Positions 15,599 through 23,518 are shown, counted from the first letter of the stretch. The stretch: 23,713 nt of DNA from Spirochaetales bacterium UBA4629 (GCA_002406055.1 DHMZ01000016.1:17046-40758), one strand, 5' to 3'. Translations and numbers: made by a program. Notes: a model not told the origin generated them from the letters alone.

Positions 15599-16668
15599 GA
15601 TTTATCACCCTCATAAATTATTGGTTTAAACTCAGAGCATCTATGAATAGCAAGTTTTATGTACTCTTCTGAAATATCAATTCCAATACTTTTTCTTTTT
15701 AATAGGGAAGAAACATAAGAAGTTGTTCCACTCCCAACAAAAGGATCAAGAACAATTCCATTTGTGGGGCAAGTCAAAAGTATAGGTGTCTTAACCAAAT
15801 CTTCTGGAAAGATTGCGTAATGAACTTTATTTCCTTTTTTATTTTCGCTTGTTATTTGCCACACATCAGAAATCATGCTTCCATTGGGGTTATAATTCAA
15901 AAAATAGAAACCATTATCATTAAGCTCTTTAGCTCTACCACTAAGCGATAAGCTTTCTCCAAAAGTAATACGTTGGTTAGCACCTTTTATTACCATTCTG
16001 AAATCAGTTAATTCTCCTCTTTTAATCTTATTTAGATTTTCGTCTAAAGCTAAAAAAGCATTCTTTTTTTGTTCTTCTGTAAGTTCTGTACTGAGCTCTA
16101 TTTTTCTCCTGTAGTTAATTCCTTTTACTCCAGTAGCACTAATGACTTTGTTATCTTTGATAATAGCTTTGCCAGGTTTTTTTCTAATGGCAACATCATC
16201 ATAAAAATATCCTTTTCTGTACTTTACGAAATGAAAAAATGGTTCGTATTCATTTCTAAGACTGTCTTTAGAAAAAGAAAGAGAGCCTTTCATCTTATCC
16301 CAAATTACAGTATTACGAAGAATCCATTTTTGTTCATCTTGCATCTTTATTGCAATTCTATATGGAATGTTAAGTAGGTTTTTATCAAAGTATGAGTCCC
16401 CTATGTTTAACCAAAAAGAACCAGAAGGCTTAAGGATTCTATATAGCTCTTTTGTAATATTGAGGATGTTTTCAATATACTCAGTATAGTTTTTTTCAAG
16501 ACCCAAGTTACCTTCCAAATATTCCCTTTTGTGATAATAAGGAGGGCTAGTTATAATACAGTCTATCGATTCATTTGGTAAATTTTTAAGAAGGGAAAAG
16601 GCATCCCCATTTATGAAAAATGGAGATAAAACAGATGAATTAGAAATATATTGTTCCAAATTATTCAT
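15595..16668 (-). CDS. site-specific DNA methyltransferase (beta class, N4-C or N6-A) of the NotI-like system
   Basis: 357 residues. Catalytic motif IV TSPPYY at 40-45 comes before the AdoMet motif I DPFVGSGTT at 308-316, the order of the beta class. SPPY is most frequent among N4-cytosine enzymes but also occurs in N6-adenine ones. A central variable region (about 150-290) should be the target-recognition domain. It precedes and overlaps the endonuclease gene by 4 bases, a usual arrangement for self-protection. No Shine-Dalgarno precedes ATG 16668 (TTTTTCTTAAA just upstream; the nearest AGG is 13 bases away), unlike its partner. The next gene upstream runs in the same direction, 45 bases away. 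No C-protein gene is seen. Confidence 0.92.
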   Translation of the reverse strand: MNNLEQYISNSSVLSPFFINGDAFSLLKNLPNESIDCIITSPPYYHKREYLEGNLGLEKNYTEYIENILNITKELYRILKPSGSFWLNIGDSYFDKNLLNIPYRIAIKMQDEQKWILRNTVIWDKMKGSLSFSKDSLRNEYEPFFHFVKYRKGYFYDDVAIRKKPGKAIIKDNKVISATGVKGINYRRKIELSTELTEEQKKNAFLALDENLNKIKRGELTDFRMVIKGANQRITFGESLSLSGRAKELNDNGFYFLNYNPNGSMISDVWQITSENKKGNKVHYAIFPEDLVKTPILLTCPTNGIVLDPFVGSGTTSYVSSLLKRKSIGIDISEEYIKLAIHRCSEFKPIIYEGDKS

Positions 16669-16688
16669 TTTAAGAAAAACCTACTTAC

Positions 16689-16715
16689 AATCTTTAATTT
16701 AGCATACAAAAGATT
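16689..16715 (-). terminator. weak stem-loop at the end of the MATE gene
   Basis: AATCTTT (16715-16709 on the minus strand) and AAAGATT (16695-16689) can pair around a 13-base loop at the MATE stop codon, and a longer imperfect pairing AAGAAA-ACCT/AGGTTTTCTT (16672-16682, 16723-16732) surrounds it. No U-tract follows, so it may not terminate; read-through into the methyltransferase gene is possible. Confidence 0.25.
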
Positions 16716-18063
16716 AAAAAGAAGGTTTTCTTAATTCATTTTTGTTAAGTTTATTGATGTAAATAAAATAAACAGGGACAACAATAATATCTGATAGAAC
16801 CCATGCTAGTGGGTGAGATATTACAATGCCAATATAACCCAAAGATTTTGCTAGAAGTATAGAGCCTAGGCATCTACCAATAAGTTCTAGAATACAAGCA
16901 ACAAGTGGTGCCCACGATATATTCATGCTCTGGTCTGCCGTTCTATAAACAACAATAAGTCCCAATAATAGATAACAAGGCGCAATAATAGAGAAGTATT
17001 GGATGACATAACTATTAACATCACTTGTTACATTAGAAACAAAGAGTGGAGCAAGATATGGTGAGCTAAATAGCATTAAGAGTGCCATAATGATGTTTAA
17101 AATTTCAACAATTAATAGTGCACTCCATACTCCCTGTTTTATTCGCTTATATGATCCACAACCAAAGTTTTGTGCTACATATGTAGAGAGAGAAGTTTGG
17201 AAGGCTGTATCAACTAAGACAGCAAGTTGATCAACCTTACTTGCTGCTGTAAAGCCAGCTATGGCCTTTGTACCAAGGCCATTTACCGCACTTTGCATTA
17301 CTATTTGACCTATACACATAACTGACATCTCAGATCCCATTAATGAGCCAAGCTTTAAGTGATCAAGTATATTCTTTTTATCTAATTTCCATAGGTTCTT
17401 TTCTATATTCAATATAGGGTATTTCTTTAGCCCTATAATAAGTGAAAGAATTGCTGCAATTAACTGAGAGAGTACTGTTGCCCATGCAGCTCCTCCTACA
17501 CCCCAATCAAGAGGAACGATAAAAACATAGTCTAGTATGATATTCAATAGAGAAGAAAAGACAAGAAATACTAGAGGAATTTTACTGTCTCCAATGGCTC
17601 TAAGAGTATTGGAAACCATGTTATAGAAGATTGAAGCACCTGTTCCAATAAGAATAACAGAAAGATAGGAATAGCTTAAACTTTGTATTTCTTCAGGAAT
17701 ATCCATTAGTTTTATAATGGTAGTGGTTAGAGGTAAAAAAAGAAGTGTAATTAGTACTGTAAAAAAAATAGAGAGATAGACAGATGAGACAACACTCTTT
17801 TTTACTCCACTGTCATCTTTATGGCCAAAGCGTTGTGCCATAATTACACCAAATCCACTAGTGAAACCTTGGATGAAACAAAGAATAAAGTAGAAAAAAA
17901 CAGTTGTACTTCCAACTGCAGCAAGTGCATTCTCTCCAATAGTTTGGCCAACAATTATGGTGTCTGCAAGAGTATAAAACAGTTGAAAAAGATTTCCTCC
18001 AATAATTGGAAGAGTAAAGTTCCAAATAACTGAAATTGGTTTTCCTTGAGTTAAATCTTTCAT
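16714..18063 (-). CDS. MATE family multidrug/Na+ or H+ antiporter
   Basis: Polytopic inner-membrane exporter, 449 residues from the chosen start, about 12 hydrophobic segments in two homologous halves. The N-terminal MKDLTQGKPISVIWNFTLPIIGGNLFQ with YTLADTIIVGQTIG shortly after is the standard MATE opening. I place the start at ATG 18063. The frame extends upstream to 18132, but those 23 residues (RLYLSINNFIICFYYSFREKKE) are not family-like, and the 18132 start has no Shine-Dalgarno. Even at 18063 the Shine-Dalgarno is weak (GAGAG 10 bases away). Substrate unknown. Confidence 0.9.
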   Translation of the reverse strand: MKDLTQGKPISVIWNFTLPIIGGNLFQLFYTLADTIIVGQTIGENALAAVGSTTVFFYFILCFIQGFTSGFGVIMAQRFGHKDDSGVKKSVVSSVYLSIFFTVLITLLFLPLTTTIIKLMDIPEEIQSLSYSYLSVILIGTGASIFYNMVSNTLRAIGDSKIPLVFLVFSSLLNIILDYVFIVPLDWGVGGAAWATVLSQLIAAILSLIIGLKKYPILNIEKNLWKLDKKNILDHLKLGSLMGSEMSVMCIGQIVMQSAVNGLGTKAIAGFTAASKVDQLAVLVDTAFQTSLSTYVAQNFGCGSYKRIKQGVWSALLIVEILNIIMALLMLFSSPYLAPLFVSNVTSDVNSYVIQYFSIIAPCYLLLGLIVVYRTADQSMNISWAPLVACILELIGRCLGSILLAKSLGYIGIVISHPLAWVLSDIIVVPVYFIYINKLNKNELRKPSF

Positions 18064-18166
18064 TTCTTTTTTCTCTCGAAAGGAATAATAAAAGCAAATT
18101 ATAAAATTGTTAATGCTAAGATAGAGCCTCAATTTGTATTTTTAAGTTATTAGTGTTTTTTTATGC

Positions 18167-18199
18167 AAAAAAAATGGTATTGTTATAAAAACAATACCA
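18167..18199 (-). terminator. intrinsic terminator of tRNA-Leu
   Basis: Minus strand: TGGTATTGT / ACAATACCA, perfect 9-bp stem (18199-18191 with 18183-18175), 7-base loop, then eight Ts (18174-18167). It follows the tRNA 3' end by 5 bases. Confidence 0.92.
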
Positions 18200-18204
18200 C
18201 TTTA

Positions 18205-18287
18205 TACCCGAGACGGGACTTGAACCCGTACGGCATTGCTGCCAGGAGATTTTAAGTCTCCAGTGTCTACCATTCCACCACCCAGGC
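18205..18287 (-). tRNA. tRNA-Leu(UAA)
   Basis: 83 nt cloverleaf with the class II long variable arm. Acceptor GCCTGGG/CTCGGGT with discriminator A73; D arm TGGTGGAATGGTAGACA; anticodon stem GGAGA/TCTCC with loop CTTAAAA (anticodon TAA, reading UUA/UUG); variable arm GGCA-GCAA-TGCC; T arm CGGGTTCAAGTCCCG. G1-T72 is usual for leucine tRNA, but T4-G69 and G6-T67 add two more wobbles. CCA is not encoded. A weak -10-like TATTAT lies 13 bases upstream. Confidence 0.97.
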
Positions 18288-18362
18288 TTTACAGAGAGAA
18301 TAATAACTAAAAAATGAAAGAAAGGGAAGTAGAGTTTTCTTTTCTTTTCAATTTAATTAGAA

Positions 18363-18391
18363 TTGATTATCTTCTATTGTAGTCTTATAAA
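18363..18391 (+). promoter_or_regulatory. promoter of the membrane coiled-coil gene
   Basis: TTGATT (18363-18368), exactly 17 bases, TATAAA (18386-18391). The predicted transcription start is near 18398, leaving a leader of only about 11-14 bases that contains or just follows the GGAG at 18395-18398. Confidence 0.55.
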
Positions 18392-18408
18392 AAAGGAGCT
18401 TTTTATTT

Positions 18409-18897
18409 ATGACAAGTTGGCGAGATTTTTTCATTGGATTGGGCTCTGGTTGTGCATTGGCCCTTCTTGTATGGTTTATATATATAATTAGGCTTCATCT
18501 TGCAAAGAAGAGGGGAGAGAGTGAGCTCAAAAAGCTTAAAGATATGCTTACTTCTCGCATGGAGATTGAAAATGATGGAGTTAGCAAATTAAAAAGTGAA
18601 AATGAAGAACTAAAAAAATACAATGAAAATTTAAGAGTTTCACTACAGACACTTAGTCAAAAACCAGGCAGAAAGGAGATGGAAAGACTTCAGGTTTACC
18701 AGAAGGCTGTAGATCGGCTTACAATCAATAGCCCTGGCTTTGGACCTGCATGGCAAGCAGCTCTAAAAGAGAGTGAAGAGGAATTTAGCAAGACTTATAG
18801 CGGTGTTATTCCATTTATTCGTCGTGTAATTCCGGGAAAAACAAACGCTCAACTTATGGATGATAGTGATGCAAATATAAGAGATGAAGATAATTAG
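18409..18897 (+). CDS. membrane-anchored coiled-coil protein, function unknown
   Basis: 162 residues I do not recognise. Residues about 8-28 (FIGLGSGCALALLVWFIYIIR) are one transmembrane helix with no cleavage site, followed by basic LHLAKKR, so the rest should be cytoplasmic. Residues about 36-85 (ESELKKLKDM...SENEELKKYNENLRVSLQTL) show heptad spacing of L/I/M and charged residues, a likely dimeric coiled coil. The tail, about 105-162, has PGFGPAWQAALKESEEEF and an acidic C-terminus. GGAG lies 10 bases before ATG 18409. The topology recalls small bitopic scaffold or division-associated proteins, but there is no homology claim. It is convergent with, and overlaps by 4 bases, the ABC-F gene. 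Confidence 0.8.
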   Translation: MTSWRDFFIGLGSGCALALLVWFIYIIRLHLAKKRGESELKKLKDMLTSRMEIENDGVSKLKSENEELKKYNENLRVSLQTLSQKPGRKEMERLQVYQKAVDRLTINSPGFGPAWQAALKESEEEFSKTYSGVIPFIRRVIPGKTNAQLMDDSDANIRDEDN

Positions 18898-20747
18898 CTT
18901 TCGCTTTTTTCTTCAAGTTCTAACCAACGCTCGGTCTTTTCATCGAGCGTTATTTTTTTCTCTTCATATTTCTTTGTTCTTTCTTTGAGTGTTCCAAGCT
19001 CTGTATTTTCTGCTGTAGAAAAAGAGTCTTCTAATGCTTTTATCTCTTTTTCAAGAGTAGCAATTTCTTCCTCTAAGCTTTCCTTTTCTTTGTTTTCTTT
19101 GAAAGTAAGGCCTTTTTTCTCTCTAGGTTTTCTGCTGTCTTTCTTTTTTTCTACTTCTCTTTCCTTTTCTTCCTCATCTTTTTTCTCTCTGTATTCTGTA
19201 TAGTTACCAGGAAAGAGGGTGATACGCTCGTTTTCAATAACAAAGAGAAAATCAACAGAACAGTCTAAGAATGTTCTGTCATGTGATGATATAATTGCAC
19301 ATCCTGGAAAAGATGAGATGTAGTCTTCCAAGTTTTCCATAGTTGGAATATCTAAATCATTTGTAGGTTCATCAAAGAGAAGAAAATTAGGATTTGATAT
19401 AAGTTTTGTAATTAAGTATAGTCTTCTTCTTTCTCCGCCAGAAAGTAAGCTTATAGGGGTACGCTGGCTCTCAATAGGGAAGCCAAATAACTCAAGAAAA
19501 CGGGAAGCTGAAACATCTTCTCCATTTGTGTATCTGACTCTATTGCCAAACTTTTCAGCATATTCGAGAGCTGTTTTGTTTTCCACAAGCTCTCTTCCCA
19601 TTTGGTCATAGTAACCAAAGACGGTGTTTACGCCGATATCGACAGAACCCCAATCTGGCTCTCTTAGACCACTTAAGATATCGAGTAGAGTAGACTTTCC
19701 ACTACCATTTTTTCCTATAAGACCGATTTTTATGCCTTTAGTGAATGAATATGTGAAATCTTTAAAGAGAACTCTGTCTCCATATTTTGCGCCGATGTTG
19801 TTAATATCTAGTATTTTTTTGCCAAGTCTTCTCTCTAAAGACGAAAACTCTGTCATTTTTTCATCTCTAATCTTTTTTATTTGGCTTTGCATATCTATTA
19901 TTCTGTCTTTTCTGCCTTTATCCTTTCCGGTCCTAGCTTGAGGTCCTCTCATTAACCAGACCATTTCTCTACGAAGAATAGTTTTTAGTCTTGCTTGCTC
20001 TTTCTCTGCCATCACAAGGCGCTCTTCCTTTCTTTCAAGGTATTCAGTAAAGGAGCCCGGATGGCGGTAGAAATGACGTTTATCTAATTCCCAAATAGTT
20101 GAACATACACTAGAGAGAATGTGACGATCATGAGTAACAATTATGACAGTTGCTGGTGTATTTTTAATCCATTTTTCTAAGTACTCAACGCTTTCAATAT
20201 CGAGATGGTTTGTCGGCTCGTCAAACAAAACAAGATTTGCTTTTAACGCAAAGACTCTAGAGAGGGCTACTTTTTTTCTTTCTCCTCCTGAAAGAGACTC
20301 CATTTTTTCTTTTCCAGTAAAGCTTTCACCCATATCTGTTAAAGAAGCCATATATGCTCTTTCGATATCCCATAGATTATCTCTTTCTATTATTTCCCCA
20401 AGTGCAATACTTTCTTTATTATTTCCTTCCTCTATGGCTTTTTTATACTTATTTAGTATTTCAATATTACTGTCGCTTGCTTCATATAGATATGAAGAGA
20501 TGGTTGCACCTTCTTTATATGTAACTCTTTGCTCTAATAATGCAACTCTAGTGCCGTTACGAAGAGAAACTTTACCTTCATCTGGAGTAATCTTTCCAAT
20601 AAGAGTATAGAGGAATGTAGATTTGCCTTCTCCGTTTTTTCCAACTATACCAACCTTCTCTCCTTCATCCAAGCCTAATGTAACGTGCTCGAAGAGTGGA
20701 TTATCTTTTGCTGTTTTTTCTAAATTCTCAATGCTAAGTATGTTCAC
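18894..20747 (-). CDS. uup: ABC-F family ATPase, Uup/EttA type
   Basis: Soluble twin-ATPase translation or ribosome-associated factor without membrane domain. From GTG 20747, 617 residues: Walker A GIVGKNGEGKST near 34-45, signature LSGGERKKVALSR, Walker B LVLFDEPTNHLD; a linker helix region rich in E/R; a second set GLIGKNGSGKST, LLSGGERRR, LLFDEPTNDLD; then a charged C-terminal coiled coil (about the last 90 residues, KESLEEEIATLEKEIKALEDSF...), as in Uup. The start is uncertain. The frame opens at GTG 20783 (extra LFLFAFLYHVG, not family-like); GTG 20747 gives MNILSIENL, the usual opening, but AGGAG abuts it directly. An ATA at 20741 has ideal spacing, giving MLSIENL. Confidence 0.93.
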   Translation of the reverse strand: MNILSIENLEKTAKDNPLFEHVTLGLDEGEKVGIVGKNGEGKSTFLYTLIGKITPDEGKVSLRNGTRVALLEQRVTYKEGATISSYLYEASDSNIEILNKYKKAIEEGNNKESIALGEIIERDNLWDIERAYMASLTDMGESFTGKEKMESLSGGERKKVALSRVFALKANLVLFDEPTNHLDIESVEYLEKWIKNTPATVIIVTHDRHILSSVCSTIWELDKRHFYRHPGSFTEYLERKEERLVMAEKEQARLKTILRREMVWLMRGPQARTGKDKGRKDRIIDMQSQIKKIRDEKMTEFSSLERRLGKKILDINNIGAKYGDRVLFKDFTYSFTKGIKIGLIGKNGSGKSTLLDILSGLREPDWGSVDIGVNTVFGYYDQMGRELVENKTALEYAEKFGNRVRYTNGEDVSASRFLELFGFPIESQRTPISLLSGGERRRLYLITKLISNPNFLLFDEPTNDLDIPTMENLEDYISSFPGCAIISSHDRTFLDCSVDFLFVIENERITLFPGNYTEYREKKDEEEKEREVEKKKDSRKPREKKGLTFKENKEKESLEEEIATLEKEIKALEDSFSTAENTELGTLKERTKKYEEKKITLDEKTERWLELEEKSES

Positions 20748-20789
20748 TCCTACATGATAAAGAAAAGCGAAAAGAAAAAGCACTATTAA

Positions 20790-20818
20790 TTGAAAAGAAA
20801 GAGTGAAATATATATATT
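20790..20818 (+). promoter_or_regulatory. promoter of the FAD-dehydrogenase/azlCD operon
   Basis: TTGAAA (20790-20795), exactly 17 bases, TATATT (20813-20818). The start codon ATG 20829 lies only 10 bases past the -10, so the message would have a leader of a few bases or none; no Shine-Dalgarno is visible in the T-rich gap. Confidence 0.6.
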
Positions 20819-20828
20819 TTTTTAAGTT

Positions 20829-22367
20829 ATGATTAAAGATGTAAGCCTAAATTTAACACCAGAAGAAGCCTTTGATGAGACAACAATACTCAAAAAAGCA
20901 TCATCCCAAATTGGTCTTTCTTTTAAGCGTGTAAATGGAATGAAGATTGCAAGAAAAAGCATAGATGCTAGACGTAAAGATATTAAGATAAATCTTCTTG
21001 TAAAGCTGTTTATAAATGAAGAGGTAAAATCTCTCTATGAAGAGACCTCTTTTCCTCTCCTTTCTTCATCTTCTCCTATAGCTATTGTGGTTGGCTCTGG
21101 ACCTTGTGGCTTGTTTAGTGCGCTTACTCTTATAGAAAACAATATTCGCCCAATAGTCCTTGAAAGAGGAAAAGATGTTCATGAGAGAAAGAAAGACTGT
21201 GCACTTTTAGCAAGCAAGGGAATTCTCAATGAAAATAGTAACTACTCTTATGGTGAAGGTGGTGCTGGCGCCTATTCCGATGGAAAGCTATTTACTCGAT
21301 CTAATAAAAGAGGTGATGTAAAAAAAGTTTTATCTCTCTTTATACAGCATGGAGCTGATGAGAATATAATCTATGAAGCGCATCCTCATATCGGAACAGA
21401 TAGACTTCCTTTTGTTATAGAGAATATTCGTAAGAGAATTATCGCTTCTGGAGGAGAGGTACATTTCAATACTAGAGTTGATTCTCTTCTTACTAAGGGT
21501 GAAAAAATAATTGGAGTAAAAACAGAGAGTGGAGAAGAATTTTTAGGGCCTGTTATTGTTGCAACTGGTCACAGTGCAAAAGATATCTACAGGGAATTTG
21601 AGAAAAAAGCCATCCATTTAGAGAGCAAAGATACTGCTGTTGGTGTAAGAGTTGAACATCCTCAGTCTCTCATTGATGAGATGCAATATCACATAAAAGG
21701 AGAGAGAAGCATTTATCTTCCACCTGCAACATATTCGTTTGTTACGCAAGTTGAAAATAGGGGCGTTTATTCATTTTGTATGTGTCCTGGTGGCTCTGTT
21801 GTTCCGTCCACTACAGAGAGATGTCATCAAGTTGTTAATGGAATGAGTTCTTCTAGGCGCTCTGGAAAATTTTCCAATAGTGCATTTGTTGTTCAAATTA
21901 GAGAGGGCGATATTCCCCAAAAGGGAGTTTGGTCGATGCTAGACTGGATTGAAAGCATTGAAAGAGCATCATACAGAGAACTCTATAGAGCACCATCTCA
22001 ACGATTGACAGATTTCTTAAATAGAAGAGTCTCGTCATCACTTCCTCTTTCGACCTACGCACCAGGTCTTTTGAGTGAGGATCTTAACTCTGTTTTACCA
22101 GATATTGTTTCAAATTCCTTATCGAAAGGTTTCTTGGACTTTAATAGATTCTCAAGAGGAATGTTTATCTCTAATGAAGCACTGATGATAGCTTCAGAGA
22201 CAAGAACGAGTTCCCCAATTAGAGTTTTAAGGAATGATCAATTTATGGCAAAGGAAGGTCTTTTTGTTGCAGGAGAAGGAAGTGGGTATGCAGGAGGCAT
22301 TGTTAGTGCTGCTATAGATGGAACGGAGGCGGCAAAGGCTTTAGCTAGAAAAATATGGAAAAGTTAA
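20829..22367 (+). CDS. FAD-dependent dehydrogenase (COG2509 type), NAD(P)/FAD oxidoreductase
   Basis: 512 residues. An N-terminal small domain (1-80, starting KDVSLNLTPEEAFDE) precedes a Rossmann FAD site VVGSGPCGLFSALTLIENNI...LERG at 87-114 (GxGxxG plus E112). NYSYGEGGAGAYSDGKLFTRS and the C-terminal GLFVAGEGSGYAGGIVSAAIDG are the conserved FAD/active-site segments of this uncharacterised family. Widespread in anaerobes; the reaction is not established. Its 3' end overlaps azlC by 13 bases, so it heads a three-gene operon with the amino-acid exporter, although a functional link is not obvious. Confidence 0.87.
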   Translation: MIKDVSLNLTPEEAFDETTILKKASSQIGLSFKRVNGMKIARKSIDARRKDIKINLLVKLFINEEVKSLYEETSFPLLSSSSPIAIVVGSGPCGLFSALTLIENNIRPIVLERGKDVHERKKDCALLASKGILNENSNYSYGEGGAGAYSDGKLFTRSNKRGDVKKVLSLFIQHGADENIIYEAHPHIGTDRLPFVIENIRKRIIASGGEVHFNTRVDSLLTKGEKIIGVKTESGEEFLGPVIVATGHSAKDIYREFEKKAIHLESKDTAVGVRVEHPQSLIDEMQYHIKGERSIYLPPATYSFVTQVENRGVYSFCMCPGGSVVPSTTERCHQVVNGMSSSRRSGKFSNSAFVVQIREGDIPQKGVWSMLDWIESIERASYRELYRAPSQRLTDFLNRRVSSSLPLSTYAPGLLSEDLNSVLPDIVSNSLSKGFLDFNRFSRGMFISNEALMIASETRTSSPIRVLRNDQFMAKEGLFVAGEGSGYAGGIVSAAIDGTEAAKALARKIWKS

Positions 22368-23056
22368 CATTTAAAGATGGAGTTGTAGATGCACTTGCAA
22401 TTTTTGTAGGTTATTTTACGACAGCGATAGCCTTTGGTTTGATGACAACAACACTTTCGTTTTCGCTTTTAGAAACATGGTTGATGTCTTTTTTTGTATA
22501 TGCTGGCTCATCTCAGTTTCTTATTTTATCACTTATAAGGGGAGGATCTTCTCTTATAAGCATAGTAATATCTGTATTTTTTATTAACTCGCGCTATATT
22601 TTTATGGCATCTTCACTCTCAGGTAGTCTCGATACAAATAAGAGTGTATGGAGAAAAATCTTTGCTGGCTTTAGTACAACGGATGAAGTTTTTTCCCTTG
22701 CTTCCTTTAAAGCTAAAGATATTACTTGGCCATATTTTGTCGGGCTAAGCTTAACTAGTTGGATAGGATGGTGGAGTGGCAGTATTGTTGGTGCAACTAT
22801 AGGTGACTTCCTTCCAGATATAATAAAGCGAGCTTCTATTATTACTGTCTATGCTATGTTTGCATCAATTCTTGGAGGAGAAAGCAAGAAGAGTTTTAAA
22901 GCTGTAATAGTCTTCCTTTTTTCAGCATTACTAAACTCTCTTCTTCTTTTGGTATTCTCTCTTCCTTCAGGTTTTTCGATTGTTGTTTCAATGCTTTCAG
23001 GAGCTGTGCTTGCATCATTTATTTATACAGACGAGGAGGTAGGGCTTAATGACTAG
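22355..23056 (+). CDS. azlC: branched-chain amino acid exporter, large subunit (AzlC family)
   Basis: 233 residues, about seven hydrophobic helices. The opening FKDGVVDALAIFVGYFTTAIAFGL and the segment FFVYAGSSQFLILSLI at about 47-62 are the AzlC (YgaZ) signature; FINSRYIFMASSLS follows at about 76-89. It pairs with AzlD to export branched-chain amino acids or analogues (known for B. subtilis 4-azaleucine resistance and E. coli YgaZH valine export). The start lies inside the dehydrogenase gene (13-base overlap); no strong Shine-Dalgarno, so coupling is likely. Confidence 0.94.
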   Translation: MEKLTFKDGVVDALAIFVGYFTTAIAFGLMTTTLSFSLLETWLMSFFVYAGSSQFLILSLIRGGSSLISIVISVFFINSRYIFMASSLSGSLDTNKSVWRKIFAGFSTTDEVFSLASFKAKDITWPYFVGLSLTSWIGWWSGSIVGATIGDFLPDIIKRASIITVYAMFASILGGESKKSFKAVIVFLFSALLNSLLLLVFSLPSGFSIVVSMLSGAVLASFIYTDEEVGLND

Positions 23057-23351
23057 GATACTATTAATAATTATTTTCTCAGCGCTTGTTACTCAAATAC
23101 CAAGAACGATACCTTACTTTATTTCTTTTACAAATAAACTTCCTAAAAGGATTCGTAAGTGTATGTTGCTTTTGCCTGTGTCTGCTTTAGGTGCTCTAAT
23201 ATTCCCGACAGTTCTTACAGATTTTTCTCAAGAATGGTACGCAGGTCTAATAGGAGTAACTTGTGCTTTTATAGTCTCTCGTTTTCGTCTTCCAATGATA
23301 GGAGCAATAATTGTATCATTAATTGCTACTACTTTGATGTTAGTAATATAG
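23049..23351 (+). CDS. azlD: branched-chain amino acid exporter, small subunit (AzlD family)
   Basis: 100 residues, three to four hydrophobic helices. TQIPRTIPYFI near residue 15 and LPKRIRKCMLLLPVSALGALIFP at about 32-54 match the AzlD/YgaH opening (usual form: R-x-x-P). It overlaps azlC by 8 bases behind GAGGAGG, the strongest Shine-Dalgarno of the operon. Its stop codon lies inside the tRNA-Val promoter. Confidence 0.92.
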   Translation: MTRILLIIIFSALVTQIPRTIPYFISFTNKLPKRIRKCMLLLPVSALGALIFPTVLTDFSQEWYAGLIGVTCAFIVSRFRLPMIGAIIVSLIATTLMLVI

Positions 23352-23377
23352 ACAAAGAATACCTAAGTTATTATATT
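23349..23377 (+). promoter_or_regulatory. promoter of tRNA-Val
   Basis: TAGACA (23349-23354, overlapping the azlD stop codon), exactly 17 bases, TATATT (23372-23377). The predicted start is about 3 bases upstream of tRNA position 1. Confidence 0.65.
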
Positions 23378-23386
23378 TGCCATTAC

Positions 23387-23458
23387 GCAGGCGTAGCTCA
23401 GAGGGAGAGCACTTCCTTCACACGGAAGGGGTCGGCAGTTCAATCCTGCCCGCCTGCA
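23387..23458 (+). tRNA. tRNA-Val(CAC)
   Basis: 72 nt cloverleaf: acceptor GCAGGCG/CGCCTGC with A73; D arm GCTCAGAGGGAGAGC; anticodon stem CTTCC/GGAAG with loop TTCACAC (anticodon CAC, codon GUG); T arm GGCAG-TTCAATC-CTGCC. All stems are perfectly paired. CCA is not encoded; six Ts follow directly and may help end transcription. Confidence 0.97.
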
Positions 23459-23518
23459 TTTTTTCATTATAGAAAGAATACAGATAAAAAATTCGATACA
23501 TATTTTTTAACAAGGCTT

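Noticed and set aside
13290..16713. Mobile element carrying the ATPase and R-M genes
   Set aside because: No integrase, transposase, flanking direct repeats or terminal inverted repeats seen at its edges.
18064..18132. N-terminal extension of the MATE gene to an upstream ATG
   Set aside because: Extension not family-like and no Shine-Dalgarno; MKDLTQG is the usual MATE opening.
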